A stretch of DNA of 64,000 bases. It comes from Rossellomorea marisflavi. GTDB lineage: Bacteria > Bacillota > Bacilli > Bacillales > Bacillaceae_B. The position numbers were made by a program, and so were the translations under genes. Location of the stretch: the NCBI RefSeq assembly GCF_022170785.1, contig NZ_CP081870.1, positions 2,468,001-2,532,000 on the forward strand. The letters are read 5' to 3'. Shown in pieces: positions 1-7,490 of the stretch (the first letter of the stretch is position 1; each line of letters begins with the position of its first letter). The notes under the pieces are model-generated. The model was not told where the DNA came from, made no database searches, and saw nothing but the letters and a program-made list of their open reading frames with translations.

Positions 1-854
1 GAGCAGTCATTGAACCTGCAGGAGCGTGCAAGCTCCTCCACGTCGTTGAACTGTGTGGACAGACCTTCGCTTCCTTGGAGGATCTGGATTTCCCTCATAC
101 CGGGCGTATCGATAAGGGCCGCTCCCGAATCAAGGAGGAAGAGCTCCCGGTGGGTCGTGGTGTGCCTCCCTTTATCATCTGAGTCCCGGACTTCCTTCGT
201 TTTCTGAAGGCTTTCTTGAAGAAGTTCATTTGTAAGGGTGGATTTCCCCACGCCGGAAGAGCCCGTCAAGGCGACGGTCTTACCAGGGGTAAGATACGGA
301 TACAGCGCCTCCATCCCTGTACGGTCCAGGGAGCTGATGGCCAGGACGGGCACCCCGACGAGCGCAGCCTCGACTTCAGAGACCCGTTCAGCCACATCGG
401 TACAGACGTCGGTCTTTGTCAGGATCACAACGGGGTTTGCACCACTCTCCCAGCATAGGATGACGTACCGCTCGATTCGATGAAGATTAAGATCGTCATT
501 CAACGAGCTCAAAATGAAAACCGTATCAATATTCGCGGCAATGATTTGTTCTTCTGCTTCATTCCCTGCCATTTTCCGTGAGAATTTGCTCTTCCTCGGA
601 AGGACACGCTCGATGATGGCTTCATCCTTCCTGATGGCCACCCAGTCACCGACTGCCGGAAGGTCTTCACGGGAAGCTGATAGGAACCTCATCTTTCCTG
701 TCACCTGACAGAGCAACCCTTCTTCCGTGTCCGTCATCACTTTATAGAACCCTTTTTGTTCCGTGACAACCCGTGCCACTTCCAAATGGTCTGCCAGATG
801 AAGGGCATATTCCTGCCTGGCGGTATTAAAAATGATTGATTTATACTGATTCAA
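1..854 (-). CDS. RsgA-type ribosome small subunit-dependent GTPase, C-terminus off the window
   Basis: Circularly permuted GTPase of the RsgA/YjeQ family, whose members act in late 30S subunit maturation. About 284 residues are visible. An OB-fold-like N-terminus leads to VILTKTD (G4), the P-loop GSSGVGKST (G1) and DTPGMRE (G3), in the permuted G4-G1-G3 order. The visible end CRFNDC is the start of the C-terminal zinc knuckle. The start is TTG at 854, with AGGAGG at 863-868 and 8 bases spacing. The N-terminal extension before the OB fold resembles the longer (about 350 residue) RsgA paralogues rather than the roughly 300-residue YloQ form, so this is probably a second copy; that is inference. 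Expression appears to be controlled by the leader at 861-1043. Confidence 0.9.
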   Translation of the reverse strand, partial: MNQYKSIIFNTARQEYALHLADHLEVARVVTEQKGFYKVMTDTEEGLLCQVTGKMRFLSASREDLPAVGDWVAIRKDEAIIERVLPRKSKFSRKMAGNEAEEQIIAANIDTVFILSSLNDDLNLHRIERYVILCWESGANPVVILTKTDVCTDVAERVSEVEAALVGVPVLAISSLDRTGMEALYPYLTPGKTVALTGSSGVGKSTLTNELLQESLQKTKEVRDSDDKGRHTTTHRELFLLDSGAALIDTPGMREIQILQGSEGLSTQFNDVEELARSCRFNDC

Positions 855-870
855 TGGTAATTCCTCCTAA

Positions 871-908
871 AATAAAAAATCCGTCCGCGTTCATCACGCA
901 GACGGATT
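871..908 (-). terminator. Attenuator terminator in the rsgA-paralogue leader
   Basis: On the minus strand AATCCGTC (901-908) pairs with GACGGATT (878-885), extended by TGCG/CGCG, and is followed by a T-rich run at 871-879. It lies between the promoter at 1050-1077 and the ribosome binding site of the GTPase, so it would stop transcription before the gene unless disrupted. Its 5' arm and loop can instead pair with 955-968. Confidence 0.8.
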
Positions 909-941
909 CTCCTTCAGGCAGAAAGGTCCCTGTTAACCCCG

Positions 942-1016
942 TTAGAGCACGGAAGCGTGATGAATGCGGTTTTCGTATTGGTATGTGTGGTTGAATGCTC
1001 CAGTCGTGAATCCCAT
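942..1016 (-). CDS. Putative leader peptide of the rsgA paralogue (24 aa)
   Basis: A short reading frame in the transcribed leader. It starts at ATG 1016 with AGGTG at 1024-1028 (7 bases spacing; an in-frame ATG at 1022 is too close) and ends with TAA at 942-944. The peptide begins MGFTTGAFNH and ends RIHHASVL. Its codons for RIHHA contain the segment 955-968, which can pair with the downstream terminator. That geometry is the one expected of ribosome-mediated attenuation, as in leader peptides of ribosome-protection and methylase genes. I do not recognise the peptide. Translation is inferred, not shown. Confidence 0.45.
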   Translation of the reverse strand: MGFTTGAFNHTYQYENRIHHASVL

Positions 1017-1049
1017 ATTCATCACCTGCTCTCTTTTGTCGTTATTCCA

Positions 1050-1077
1050 ATTATATCATCAATATTCCGAAGTGCAA
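1050..1077 (-). promoter_or_regulatory. Sigma-A promoter of the rsgA paralogue
   Basis: Minus-strand TTGCAC (1072-1077), a 16-base spacer and a perfect TATAAT (1050-1055). The start point would be near 1043, giving an untranslated leader of about 190 bases that contains the leader peptide and terminator. Confidence 0.75.
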
Positions 1078-1148
1078 GAATATTTTCACCGTTTGGGCGT
1101 TCATGCATATTCTATCCTGTCAAGTCCGTACGAAGGAGAGATGTCTTC

Positions 1149-1889
1149 ATGAGCCAGGAACAGTATTTGAATAAAGCCGCGATGTATGATCTTTTATCCT
1201 GCTATTACAAATATTCCAATCCGAATATGCATCATCATTATTATCTGAAACACCTTAAATATATGAGGCTTGCCCTCGAGGCCCAGAGAGCCGATCTGAC
1301 GACGGCTTCACAACCGAGCTATGTCCGGGTATTCCACGGGGTGCCGGATGCAGGTGAAGTTGATGTATACGTCAACGGACACCGTGTACTGAGGAAACTC
1401 GCATTCAAGGATGTCAGTGACTACCTCACCCTGCCGGGAGGCAAGTATCATATTGATGTGTATCCGACAGGTACCAGCACAGAAACGATCATCAGCAAAA
1501 AGGTCAAGGTCGACCCGGGCAAAGCATACACGTTGGCAGCAGCAGGAACGACGAAAAAGCTGCAGCTCCTTCCGTATGTGGATGAACCTGGAGTACCGGC
1601 GGGAGAAACGAAAGTGAAGTTTACTCACCTTTCACCGGATGCGCCTGCCGTCGACATCGCGGTCAAAGGAAGAGATGTCATCTTCCCGAATGTCTCCTTT
1701 AAGCAGGCAACGGAGTACTTGGGATTGACCCCCATGACCGTCGACCTCGAAGTCAGGCCGGCAGGATCCAAGGACGTTGTCCTGGCCATCCCTGACGTCA
1801 AGTTTGAGGCGAATCAGGCCTATACAATCATTGCAGCAGGCTTCGCAGGCGGAGAGCCTGCCCTGGAAGCTGTGCTCATCAAGGGATAA
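1149..1889 (+). CDS. DUF4397 domain protein (246 aa)
   Basis: A cytoplasmic-looking protein with no signal peptide at the chosen start. Residues 1-50 are rich in Tyr, His and Met. Two DUF4397-type beta-rich repeats follow: one begins near residue 57 (YVRVFHGVPDAGEVDVYVNG) and one near residue 158 (VKFTHLSPDAPAVDIAVKG). The start ATG 1149 has AAGGAG at 1133-1138. A longer in-frame start at 957 exists, but it reads through the divergent leader and lacks a ribosome binding site. The function of DUF4397 proteins is not established; many occur in cell-surface or spore-associated proteins. The stop codon abuts a group II intron, which moved the native terminator 1.9 kb away. Confidence 0.85.
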   Translation: MSQEQYLNKAAMYDLLSCYYKYSNPNMHHHYYLKHLKYMRLALEAQRADLTTASQPSYVRVFHGVPDAGEVDVYVNGHRVLRKLAFKDVSDYLTLPGGKYHIDVYPTGTSTETIISKKVKVDPGKAYTLAAAGTTKKLQLLPYVDEPGVPAGETKVKFTHLSPDAPAVDIAVKGRDVIFPNVSFKQATEYLGLTPMTVDLEVRPAGSKDVVLAIPDVKFEANQAYTIIAAGFAGGEPALEAVLIKG

Positions 1890-1961
1890 ATCGAGTAGGA
1901 GGGGATGATTAATCCCCGACCTCTCACACCACCGTACGTACCGATCAGTATACGGCGGTTC
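1890..1961 (-). ncRNA. Group II intron domains V and VI
   Basis: Minus-strand GAACCGCCGTATAC (1948-1961) pairs with GTACGTACGGTGGTGTG (1925-1941), the catalytic domain V hairpin. It is followed by a GGGGAT/ATCCCC hairpin (domain VI) and the 3' end. It starts directly after the reverse transcriptase stop codon, as in other compact class C introns. Confidence 0.85.
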
Positions 1962-1963
1962 AA

Positions 1964-3226
1964 TTAAGATACTTGACGAAGCTTTTCGTAACGATGTGAT
2001 AGGCTTAGAAGCCCTTGATACTTCCAAAAGGAAGTATCAAGGGTTTTGTGCAATACAGGGCTATGGGCAATTCTCCAATATCCCTTGCGGGAAAGACCCC
2101 ACTCATATGCTTTCCACCTTGGGACTCCAAGTGCTGTAAGTTTCCTTATTCTTGTTTTGGGTCGTTTCCATTGCTTCCACAGACACATACGCAGTCTTCT
2201 TCTAATCCAAGAGTCCATCCTCTTTAAGACGCTTGGTGTGTCTGCGAGTTGGAAATATCCTACCCATCCCATGATGTATTGGTTCAGTCTCCTAATTCGT
2301 GTTTCCATCGACCAACCCGAGGATCTGGAGGTGAGAGAACGGATCTTCTGCTTAAATCGCTTGATGCTTTTTAACGCGATTCTTACTTTCGGCTCCCTGC
2401 TTGCTATAAAACTGAACCCGAGAAAGGTTCTCTTCCATGAAGGCGCTACCGCAGATTTCTCCCGGTTGACCTTGAGCTTCAGTTTCTTTTCGAGAAAGCT
2501 GGTGACCGATTCCATCACTCTCTTTCCGGCTTTTGGCGTGCGCACATAGATTTGACAGTCATCTGCGTATCGTACGAAACGCAGACCTCGTCTTTCCAAT
2601 TCCTTATCCAGTTCGTTCAACACAATATTCGAGAGAAGGGGACTGAGGGGACCGCCTTGAGGTGTTCCTTCCTCACTTTTGACCTTCACCCCTTGTATCA
2701 TGATACCGGCATTCAGATAAGAACGGATCAACCTAAGGAGCACCTTATCCTCTATAGTCTTCGCAAGAAGACCCATGAGCTTGTCGTGATTTACACGATC
2801 AAAGAACTTTTCCAAGTCCAAATCAACGACCCATGTGTATCCGTCCCGTATATATCCCTTTGCTTTCTTAATCGCATCATGGGCACTTCGATTGGGTCGA
2901 AATCCGTAGCTGTGATTAGAAAAAGTGGGATCATATATGAGAGAGAGTACTTGGGTTATGGATTGTTGAATCATACGATCCATAACCGTCGGGATCCCTA
3001 ACAATCGAACGCCGCCGTCTGATTTCGGGATTTCAATCCGACGTACCGGGTCCGGTTTGTAGGTTCCCTGAAGGAGATTCTCCCGAATCACTTGCCATTC
3101 GTGTAAGATATGCCTTCGTAGGTTTTGTACGGGCATTAGGTCCACACCATGACTTCCCTTATTACGCTCCACACGTTTTAGCGCGTTAAGCATGTTCGGT
3201 TTTGACAGGATCGTGTTCATCAACAT
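1964..3226 (-). CDS. ltrA: Group II intron reverse transcriptase/maturase
   Basis: A 420-residue intron-encoded protein that helps the intron splice and copies it into target DNA. It shows the ordered reverse transcriptase blocks: RRIEIPKSDGGVRLLGIPTV, SYGFRPNRSAHDA, VVDLDLEKFFDRVNHD (first catalytic Asp), GTPQGGPLSPLLSNI and RYADD (catalytic Asp pair), with FLGFSF further on. The maturase (X) domain with repeated W/R motifs follows. There is no C-terminal HNH endonuclease domain, which agrees with class C introns and the length of about 420. The reading frame is intact. The start ATG 3226 has AGGA about ten bases upstream. Confidence 0.93.
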   Translation of the reverse strand: MLMNTILSKPNMLNALKRVERNKGSHGVDLMPVQNLRRHILHEWQVIRENLLQGTYKPDPVRRIEIPKSDGGVRLLGIPTVMDRMIQQSITQVLSLIYDPTFSNHSYGFRPNRSAHDAIKKAKGYIRDGYTWVVDLDLEKFFDRVNHDKLMGLLAKTIEDKVLLRLIRSYLNAGIMIQGVKVKSEEGTPQGGPLSPLLSNIVLNELDKELERRGLRFVRYADDCQIYVRTPKAGKRVMESVTSFLEKKLKLKVNREKSAVAPSWKRTFLGFSFIASREPKVRIALKSIKRFKQKIRSLTSRSSGWSMETRIRRLNQYIMGWVGYFQLADTPSVLKRMDSWIRRRLRMCLWKQWKRPKTRIRKLTALGVPRWKAYEWGLSRKGYWRIAHSPVLHKTLDTSFWKYQGLLSLSHRYEKLRQVS

Positions 3227-3778
3227 CCATCATCGTTCCTTTCTTCGTGTGTTTCGTTTCCTTATTCGATGGCACTGCCTCACACTTCCGTAAGCCCTCA
3301 CGAGATTCATCGCTACTTCTTAACGGATAGCTCTTTCGATTGTCTGTGAGTTTCTCAGCTACCATGAGCCAGGGCGTAACACTCTCTTATTTGTTCAGTC
3401 CTTCCCGGCGTCCTCGATAACACCGGTACTATGACCTCTGCTGACTTCTGGCGGTTCAGCGGGGAATCACTTCCCCGGTTACCAAGTATTCAAGGCGTAC
3501 CCGCCAGATCTCCCCGGGTAAGAATGCAGTCTTTCCCTCCATCTATCCGCCTCATTTACTTCCTACACCTTTGGCAGTTTGGACTTTGCCTTGTTAAGCA
3601 GACTCATCCAATGCAGAAAGCCTTCTATGAGATTCGTGTTCCTCGGACCGGAGGTTTGCCGCTCGCTTCCTTCAGATTCCGGGTCACCCCGGACACCCTT
3701 GCGTTAAGCTAACCGTTACAACTGCCTTCACGGCTCGGGACTTCCACCCTATAGACTACACCCATGCCGGGCGCACTT

Positions 3779-3815
3779 AAAAAAGAAGGCAGCCGGGTCG
3801 GCTGCCTTCTTTTAA
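3779..3815. terminator. Bidirectional terminator, intron target
   Basis: AAAAGAAGGCAGCC (3781-3794) pairs with GGCTGCCTTCTTTT (3800-3813), with A- and T-rich flanks, so it works on either strand. It ends the ypmRS transcript on the minus strand and was probably also the terminator of the DUF4397 gene before the intron inserted. Confidence 0.88.
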
Positions 3816-4405
3816 TTTTGCAGGGCACGATCAACGGGAACGAGCAATCGGAAGGAGATACGGTCATCCTTCAAATTGAATTCATTCGCACGCACCTTGA
3901 TGTCGCTCTTCAGCTCCATATCCTGAAGGGCCACATAGATTTCTTCATCATTTGGTCGAATCTTCACCCACTCGGGGAAATTATAGGAGTCCCTGACGAT
4001 TTTAAGCACGTAAGAGACTGGTAGCTTAAGTTTACCGAGTGAGATGGATTTTTGCTTCAGTAGGATATCCCCATTCTCAAGAGCTTCAGGTTCGAATGTC
4101 AATTTGAAATCAAGATTCGAGGTGAATACGGGTACAGAGCCGATAAGTTCAACATCATCTTTCAGTTGTACTCCGTAATCAACCGGGCCATCCATGCCCT
4201 CTTCTTCGATATAATGCTCGATGATCAGGTTCAAGTCCTCTTTATCTGTCTGGATATTGAATCCGACATCATTGTTTTCGTCAGGATTCCCTTTAGGAAC
4301 CGGGTCGTCCTTGATCGGTGCAGACACCATGATCAGAAGGACGATGATCACTGCCAGTATCAGTCCGGCTAATGCAAAGAACCCCACTTTCCATTTGCTC
4401 TTCAT
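3812..4405 (-). CDS. ypmS: YpmS, DUF2140 family membrane-anchored protein
   Basis: A 197-residue protein with one N-terminal membrane segment (residues about 9-29, ALAGLILAVIIVLLIMV) and an extracytoplasmic domain of the DUF2140/YpmS family. The function is unknown. It follows the GDSL lipase gene ypmR by 14 bases in the same order as B. subtilis. The start has GAGGAG 5 bases upstream of ATG 4405. The stop codon lies in the terminator hairpin. Confidence 0.85.
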   Translation of the reverse strand: MKSKWKVGFFALAGLILAVIIVLLIMVSAPIKDDPVPKGNPDENNDVGFNIQTDKEDLNLIIEHYIEEEGMDGPVDYGVQLKDDVELIGSVPVFTSNLDFKLTFEPEALENGDILLKQKSISLGKLKLPVSYVLKIVRDSYNFPEWVKIRPNDEEIYVALQDMELKSDIKVRANEFNLKDDRISFRLLVPVDRALQN

Positions 4406-4419
4406 GGCGACTCCTCTTC

Positions 4420-5232
4420 CTATTGATTTTTCTCTTTACTTGTCAACGAAGCTAATGTTTCCCCCTTCGTCATCCTTTTAAACATACGCTCTGCAATGAG
4501 CTCATACCCATCGTCATTCGGATGGAAATAATCCTCGAACAGCAATTCGTCACCTGCATCAATGAACAGATCGTCAATTTCGACGAACAGGGAACGATCA
4601 TAGTCGTCCAGCACTTCACGACTTCCCTCATTCCAACTATCAATGATTTCTTCCACCTCTTCAATATCGGAAAACCATGTATTGAAAGGATTATAAAGCC
4701 CGACAAGGACGATTCCGGCATCGGGATTGTATTCCCTGATCGTATCGAGGATTTCTTTCAACCGCTCCTGATAGGCAATCTGCTCCTGTTGAAAGACATC
4801 AAGCTTGAGCTTGGAAAGATTCTGCTTGAAGATCTTCATGACATCATTGCCACCGATCGTGATCATGACCACATCGGATTTTTCGATGGAAGACTTCACT
4901 TCATCAGTTTTGATTTTCTTCAACAATTGATCAGTCCGATTGCCCCTGACGCCATAATTATGGAAGTCGGCATCCTTGACGCCATCGGTGGATTCAAGAA
5001 GCTTCTCAAGATAAGGTACATAACCCCCGCTGTCGGTACTATCTCCAACCCCCTGGGTCAGGGAATCCCCGACGGAGGTGACATTCAAATTCTTCGGAAT
5101 GAACGCTTCGGGAGGCTGGTCTTTTTCCCAGTCGGAAACCTGCCTCGAAACATGCTTCGCCGCATCTTCAATGGAACAACCCGACAAGAAAAATACAAAA
5201 GCGAGAATGAGAACACTCCATTTTTTCATCAT
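4420..5232 (-). CDS. ypmR: YpmR, SGNH/GDSL-family lipoprotein hydrolase
   Basis: Predicted membrane-anchored esterase/lipase. The signal peptide ends in a lipobox, FLSGC, near residue 19, giving a lipid-modified Cys. SGNH blocks are visible: SVGDSLTQG (block I, nucleophile Ser), NYGVRGNRT, ITIGGNDV (block III) and FHPNDDGY (block V Asp/His-type). The start is ATG 5232 (MMKKWSV), 6 bases after GAGG; an in-frame GTG at 5238 is possible. It forms an operon with ypmS. The substrate is unknown. Confidence 0.88.
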   Translation of the reverse strand: MMKKWSVLILAFVFFLSGCSIEDAAKHVSRQVSDWEKDQPPEAFIPKNLNVTSVGDSLTQGVGDSTDSGGYVPYLEKLLESTDGVKDADFHNYGVRGNRTDQLLKKIKTDEVKSSIEKSDVVMITIGGNDVMKIFKQNLSKLKLDVFQQEQIAYQERLKEILDTIREYNPDAGIVLVGLYNPFNTWFSDIEEVEEIIDSWNEGSREVLDDYDRSLFVEIDDLFIDAGDELLFEDYFHPNDDGYELIAERMFKRMTKGETLASLTSKEKNQ

Positions 5233-5301
5233 ATTCACCTCGCCTTTCCTTTATATATAGTATATCACTCTTCATTCAGACCGAGACATGATCCAGACGT
5301 T

Positions 5302-5400
5302 TTGAAGTTACTAGTGTATCAGATAAAGAGGCTTCAGGGCAATAAGGCCGTGTCACAAGCGGCCGATGAAGGCGGATACAATCCATTAGCCGATTTGTGA
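5302..5400 (+). other. Open segment, possible gene remnant or tiny ORF (about 32 codons)
   Basis: This gap between ypmR and the PCYCGC gene holds a frame reading LKLLVYQIKRLQGNKAVSQA, then ADEGGYNPLADL and a stop. Its composition looks protein-like, but no ribosome binding site precedes a plausible start (TTG 5302, GTG 5314). It may be the 3' end of a lost gene. Confidence 0.2.
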
Positions 5401-5495
5401 CAAAACGTTCAACATTCTATGACTATTGTATGTATGGCACGGTGATAAATGAATGTTACAATTCAATTACATACGATAGTGTAGGAGGTTTTTGA

Positions 5496-5987
5496 GTGAA
5501 GCAACGTCATGTATTTATCTCACTGTTCATGGTGATGACGCTTTTCATTGCCGGATGCTCCGAAGAGGAAAAAACAACAGAGGAGCATGATCACGAAAGT
5601 CATGCCGTCATGAATGAGGATATCCAGGAAAAAACGGCGTCCCCCGACATTCTTCCCTCATTCCTTGACGGGAAAGAGGATACCATGAGAACGATCTATG
5701 CGGCATCGGCTCAGCACCAGGAACTTCTCGAGTACATACCGTGCTACTGCGGTTGTGGTGATTCTGCCGGACATAAAAGCAATTTTAACTGCTTTGTCCA
5801 ACAGAAGGATGGTGAGGAGACCATATGGGATGACCACGGGACCCGCTGTGGGGTGTGCCTTGAAATTGCCGCCGAATCCATTGTCGAATATAACAAGGGA
5901 AAATCGATCAAGGAAATCCGCAAAGCCATTGATGAGAAATACAATGAGGGATATGCGAAGCCAACCCCGACCCCCATGCCTTCCTGA
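5496..5987 (+). CDS. PCYCGC-motif lipoprotein
   Basis: A 163-residue lipoprotein: signal peptide with lipobox FIAGC (Cys about residue 21), a His/Glu-rich segment (EEHDHESHAV), then the family signature PCYCGCG and later NCFVQQ and RCGVCLEIA, six cysteines in all. The family (PCYCGC motif-containing) has no proven function; the His and Cys clusters suggest metal binding. The start is GTG 5496 with AGGAGG at 5483-5488. It ends before a bidirectional terminator shared with degV. Confidence 0.85.
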   Translation: MKQRHVFISLFMVMTLFIAGCSEEEKTTEEHDHESHAVMNEDIQEKTASPDILPSFLDGKEDTMRTIYAASAQHQELLEYIPCYCGCGDSAGHKSNFNCFVQQKDGEETIWDDHGTRCGVCLEIAAESIVEYNKGKSIKEIRKAIDEKYNEGYAKPTPTPMPS

Positions 5988-5997
5988 TAACAAAAAA

Positions 5998-6024
5998 GAG
6001 ACGAAAGCTCAGGCTTTCGTCTCT
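5998..6024. terminator. Bidirectional terminator
   Basis: GAGACGAAAGC (5998-6008) pairs with GCTTTCGTCTC (6013-6023). The T run is strongest on the minus strand, ending degV; the plus-strand copy ends the PCYCGC gene. Confidence 0.85.
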
Positions 6025-6030
6025 ATTTGA

Positions 6031-6873
6031 TCAATCCGTATAATACGTGAAGCCGATTGCCCCGATCCCCGTATGGGTGCTGATGATCGGTGTGGTGTGA
6101 CCGATATCGAACTGATCGTATCCGGTCTTTTCGGCGATTTTTGTTTTAAGGTTCTGGGCAAGGGCCAGTCCGTCCGCATGACAAAGCCCTACGCCTTTTA
6201 TGGTTTTGCCTTTCACATCTTCCATGAATTGCTGCACAAGGAATTTCACGACCTGGGTGTGGCTCCTGACTTTTGCCACGGGAGTGTACTCTCCACCTGC
6301 AAGGGAAGCAATCGGTTTGATGTTCAGCAAGGAGCCGATCATGGCTTTTCCTTTTCCGATACGTCCTCCTTTGACGAGATTTTCGAGCGTATCCACTACC
6401 ACATAAAGCTGTGTCTTTTCACGGATTTCTGTAATGGCCTTGAGGATTTCCTCCACGCCCTTACCTTCCCTGGCGAGTTTCGCCGCCTCGATCACCTGAA
6501 AACCGAGACCCCTTGAAATGAACCGGGAATCGACAACCGTGACATCTGTATCGGTGATCTCAGCCGCGGATTCCGCAGAACGGACTGTACCGCTCATGCC
6601 ACCCGTCATATGGATGGAAATCACTTTCGATCCATCTTTGCCCAGTTCGTCATACAGTTCTGCGAACACCCCTGCTGAAGGCTGTGAACTTTTTGGTAGT
6701 TCATCCGAGGCTTTCATCTTTTCCAGGAACATTTCAGGTGAAAGGTCCACTCTATCTAAATACGTTTCCCCTTCGATGGAGATCGAAAGTGGAACCACAT
6801 GTATTTCCAAATCCTTGATTATATCTTCCGATAAGTCTGCTGTTGAATCCGTTACAATTTTGATTTTCTCCAT
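6031..6873 (-). CDS. degV: DegV family fatty-acid-binding protein (first copy)
   Basis: A DegV/FakB-type protein of about 280 residues, which binds a fatty acid and presents it to the FakA kinase for phosphorylation. The N-terminal motif KIVTDSTADLS, the fatty-acid pocket HMTGGMSGT and the C-terminal half with LLNIKPI and THTGIGAIG are present. The start ATG 6873 has AGGA about ten bases upstream; an in-frame GTG at 6882 overlaps that site. A second, divergent DegV is at 16564-17409. No fakA is in the window. Confidence 0.88.
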   Translation of the reverse strand: MEKIKIVTDSTADLSEDIIKDLEIHVVPLSISIEGETYLDRVDLSPEMFLEKMKASDELPKSSQPSAGVFAELYDELGKDGSKVISIHMTGGMSGTVRSAESAAEITDTDVTVVDSRFISRGLGFQVIEAAKLAREGKGVEEILKAITEIREKTQLYVVVDTLENLVKGGRIGKGKAMIGSLLNIKPIASLAGGEYTPVAKVRSHTQVVKFLVQQFMEDVKGKTIKGVGLCHADGLALAQNLKTKIAEKTGYDQFDIGHTTPIISTHTGIGAIGFTYYTD

Positions 6874-6906
6874 GTTAGCCACATCCTATCTTCCTTATCC
6901 CTCTCA

Positions 6907-7053
6907 TTATAGCGTGCTTTGTTTGATATTTAAATAGATGAAAAGGATTTCACCGTTTCTCCACAAAACGTGATTCCGGGGGTAGCGTCTTGAACCACCT
7001 GCCCACAAACGAATAAAGCGCCGCCGCAAACCTCTATGGCTTAGCAGTGGCAC
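6907..7053 (-). CDS. Possible Arg-rich small protein (48 aa), unrecognised
   Basis: Between ypmP and degV a GTG-started frame (7053, ten bases after the ypmP stop) encodes 48 residues with a basic aromatic stretch, RGLRRRFIRLWAGGSRRYP. The only ribosome-binding-like sequence is GGATGAA next to the start, so translation would depend on coupling to ypmP. The segment is richer in GC than its flanks. It could equally be an untranslated leader of degV. Confidence 0.25.
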   Translation of the reverse strand: MPLLSHRGLRRRFIRLWAGGSRRYPRNHVLWRNGEILFIYLNIKQSTL

Positions 7054-7062
7054 TTCATCCGG

Positions 7063-7308
7063 TCAAGCATTGTTCTTCAGTTCTTCTGATTGATAAATCT
7101 TTTCAAATTCCGACCATTTCAACGTTCTCTTCAAGTATTCCCTGAAACTGTAGGTCCCTGGTCCCTGCTTATGCAGGCCGCCCAGATAAAGGCGCAGCCT
7201 CATATTTACAGTGAACCAGTGGGGATGGTCATTTTTCATGACCGGGATCCCGTGGACTTTAATCTTCTGTCCATACTTTGTTTTGAACTCAATGGTTTTT
7301 GTCAGCAA
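7063..7308 (-). CDS. ypmP: YpmP, DUF2535 family protein
   Basis: An 81-residue soluble protein of the DUF2535 family (MLTKTIEFKTKYGQKIKVHG at the N-terminus, aromatic-rich centre). The function is unknown. The start is TTG 7308 with AGAGGA 8 bases upstream. It occupies the position expected from B. subtilis near degV and yplQ. Confidence 0.8.
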   Translation of the reverse strand: MLTKTIEFKTKYGQKIKVHGIPVMKNDHPHWFTVNMRLRLYLGGLHKQGPGTYSFREYLKRTLKWSEFEKIYQSEELKNNA

Positions 7309-7490
7309 AGTATCAATCCTCTTTTATGCCCGTTTGTACTTCTATTATACCTCAATTCCCACTGCAAAATATGTAAAACCTACACTGGTAAAAAATTTAT
7401 ATCCCCATCCCTTTAATGTGATAAAGTTTGCATTCCCTCCCTAAGAGATTTATCATGGAGAGACAATCTCATTCAGAAAGGATGTTTAGA

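Larger units (their letters stand above)
1890..3776 (-). mobile_element. Group IIC intron, apparently complete
   Basis: On the minus strand the element starts with the typical class C 5' end GTGCGCCCGGCATGGGTG (3776 downward). It carries a reverse transcriptase in domain IV and ends with domains V and VI and a terminal CTACTCGAT (1890). Upstream of its 5' end lies a Rho-independent terminator (3781-3813), the target favoured by class C introns. Removing 1890-3776 rejoins the DUF4397 stop codon to TTAAAAAAGAAGG, restoring a compact convergent junction. The roughly 550 bases at 3227-3776 have no gene and correspond to the ribozyme domains before the ORF. No disruption is visible. Confidence 0.93.

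Noticed and set aside
957..1148. Upstream extension of the DUF4397 protein to 957 (310 residues)
   Set aside because: The extra 64 codons run antisense to the rsgA leader, have no ribosome binding site and contain a random-looking composition; ATG 1149 has AAGGAG.
2046..3001. Plus-strand frames in the intron
   Set aside because: They are shadows of the reverse transcriptase and its ribozyme domains.
4522..5400. Plus-strand 292-codon frame
   Set aside because: It is a shadow of the well-supported ypmR gene on the minus strand.
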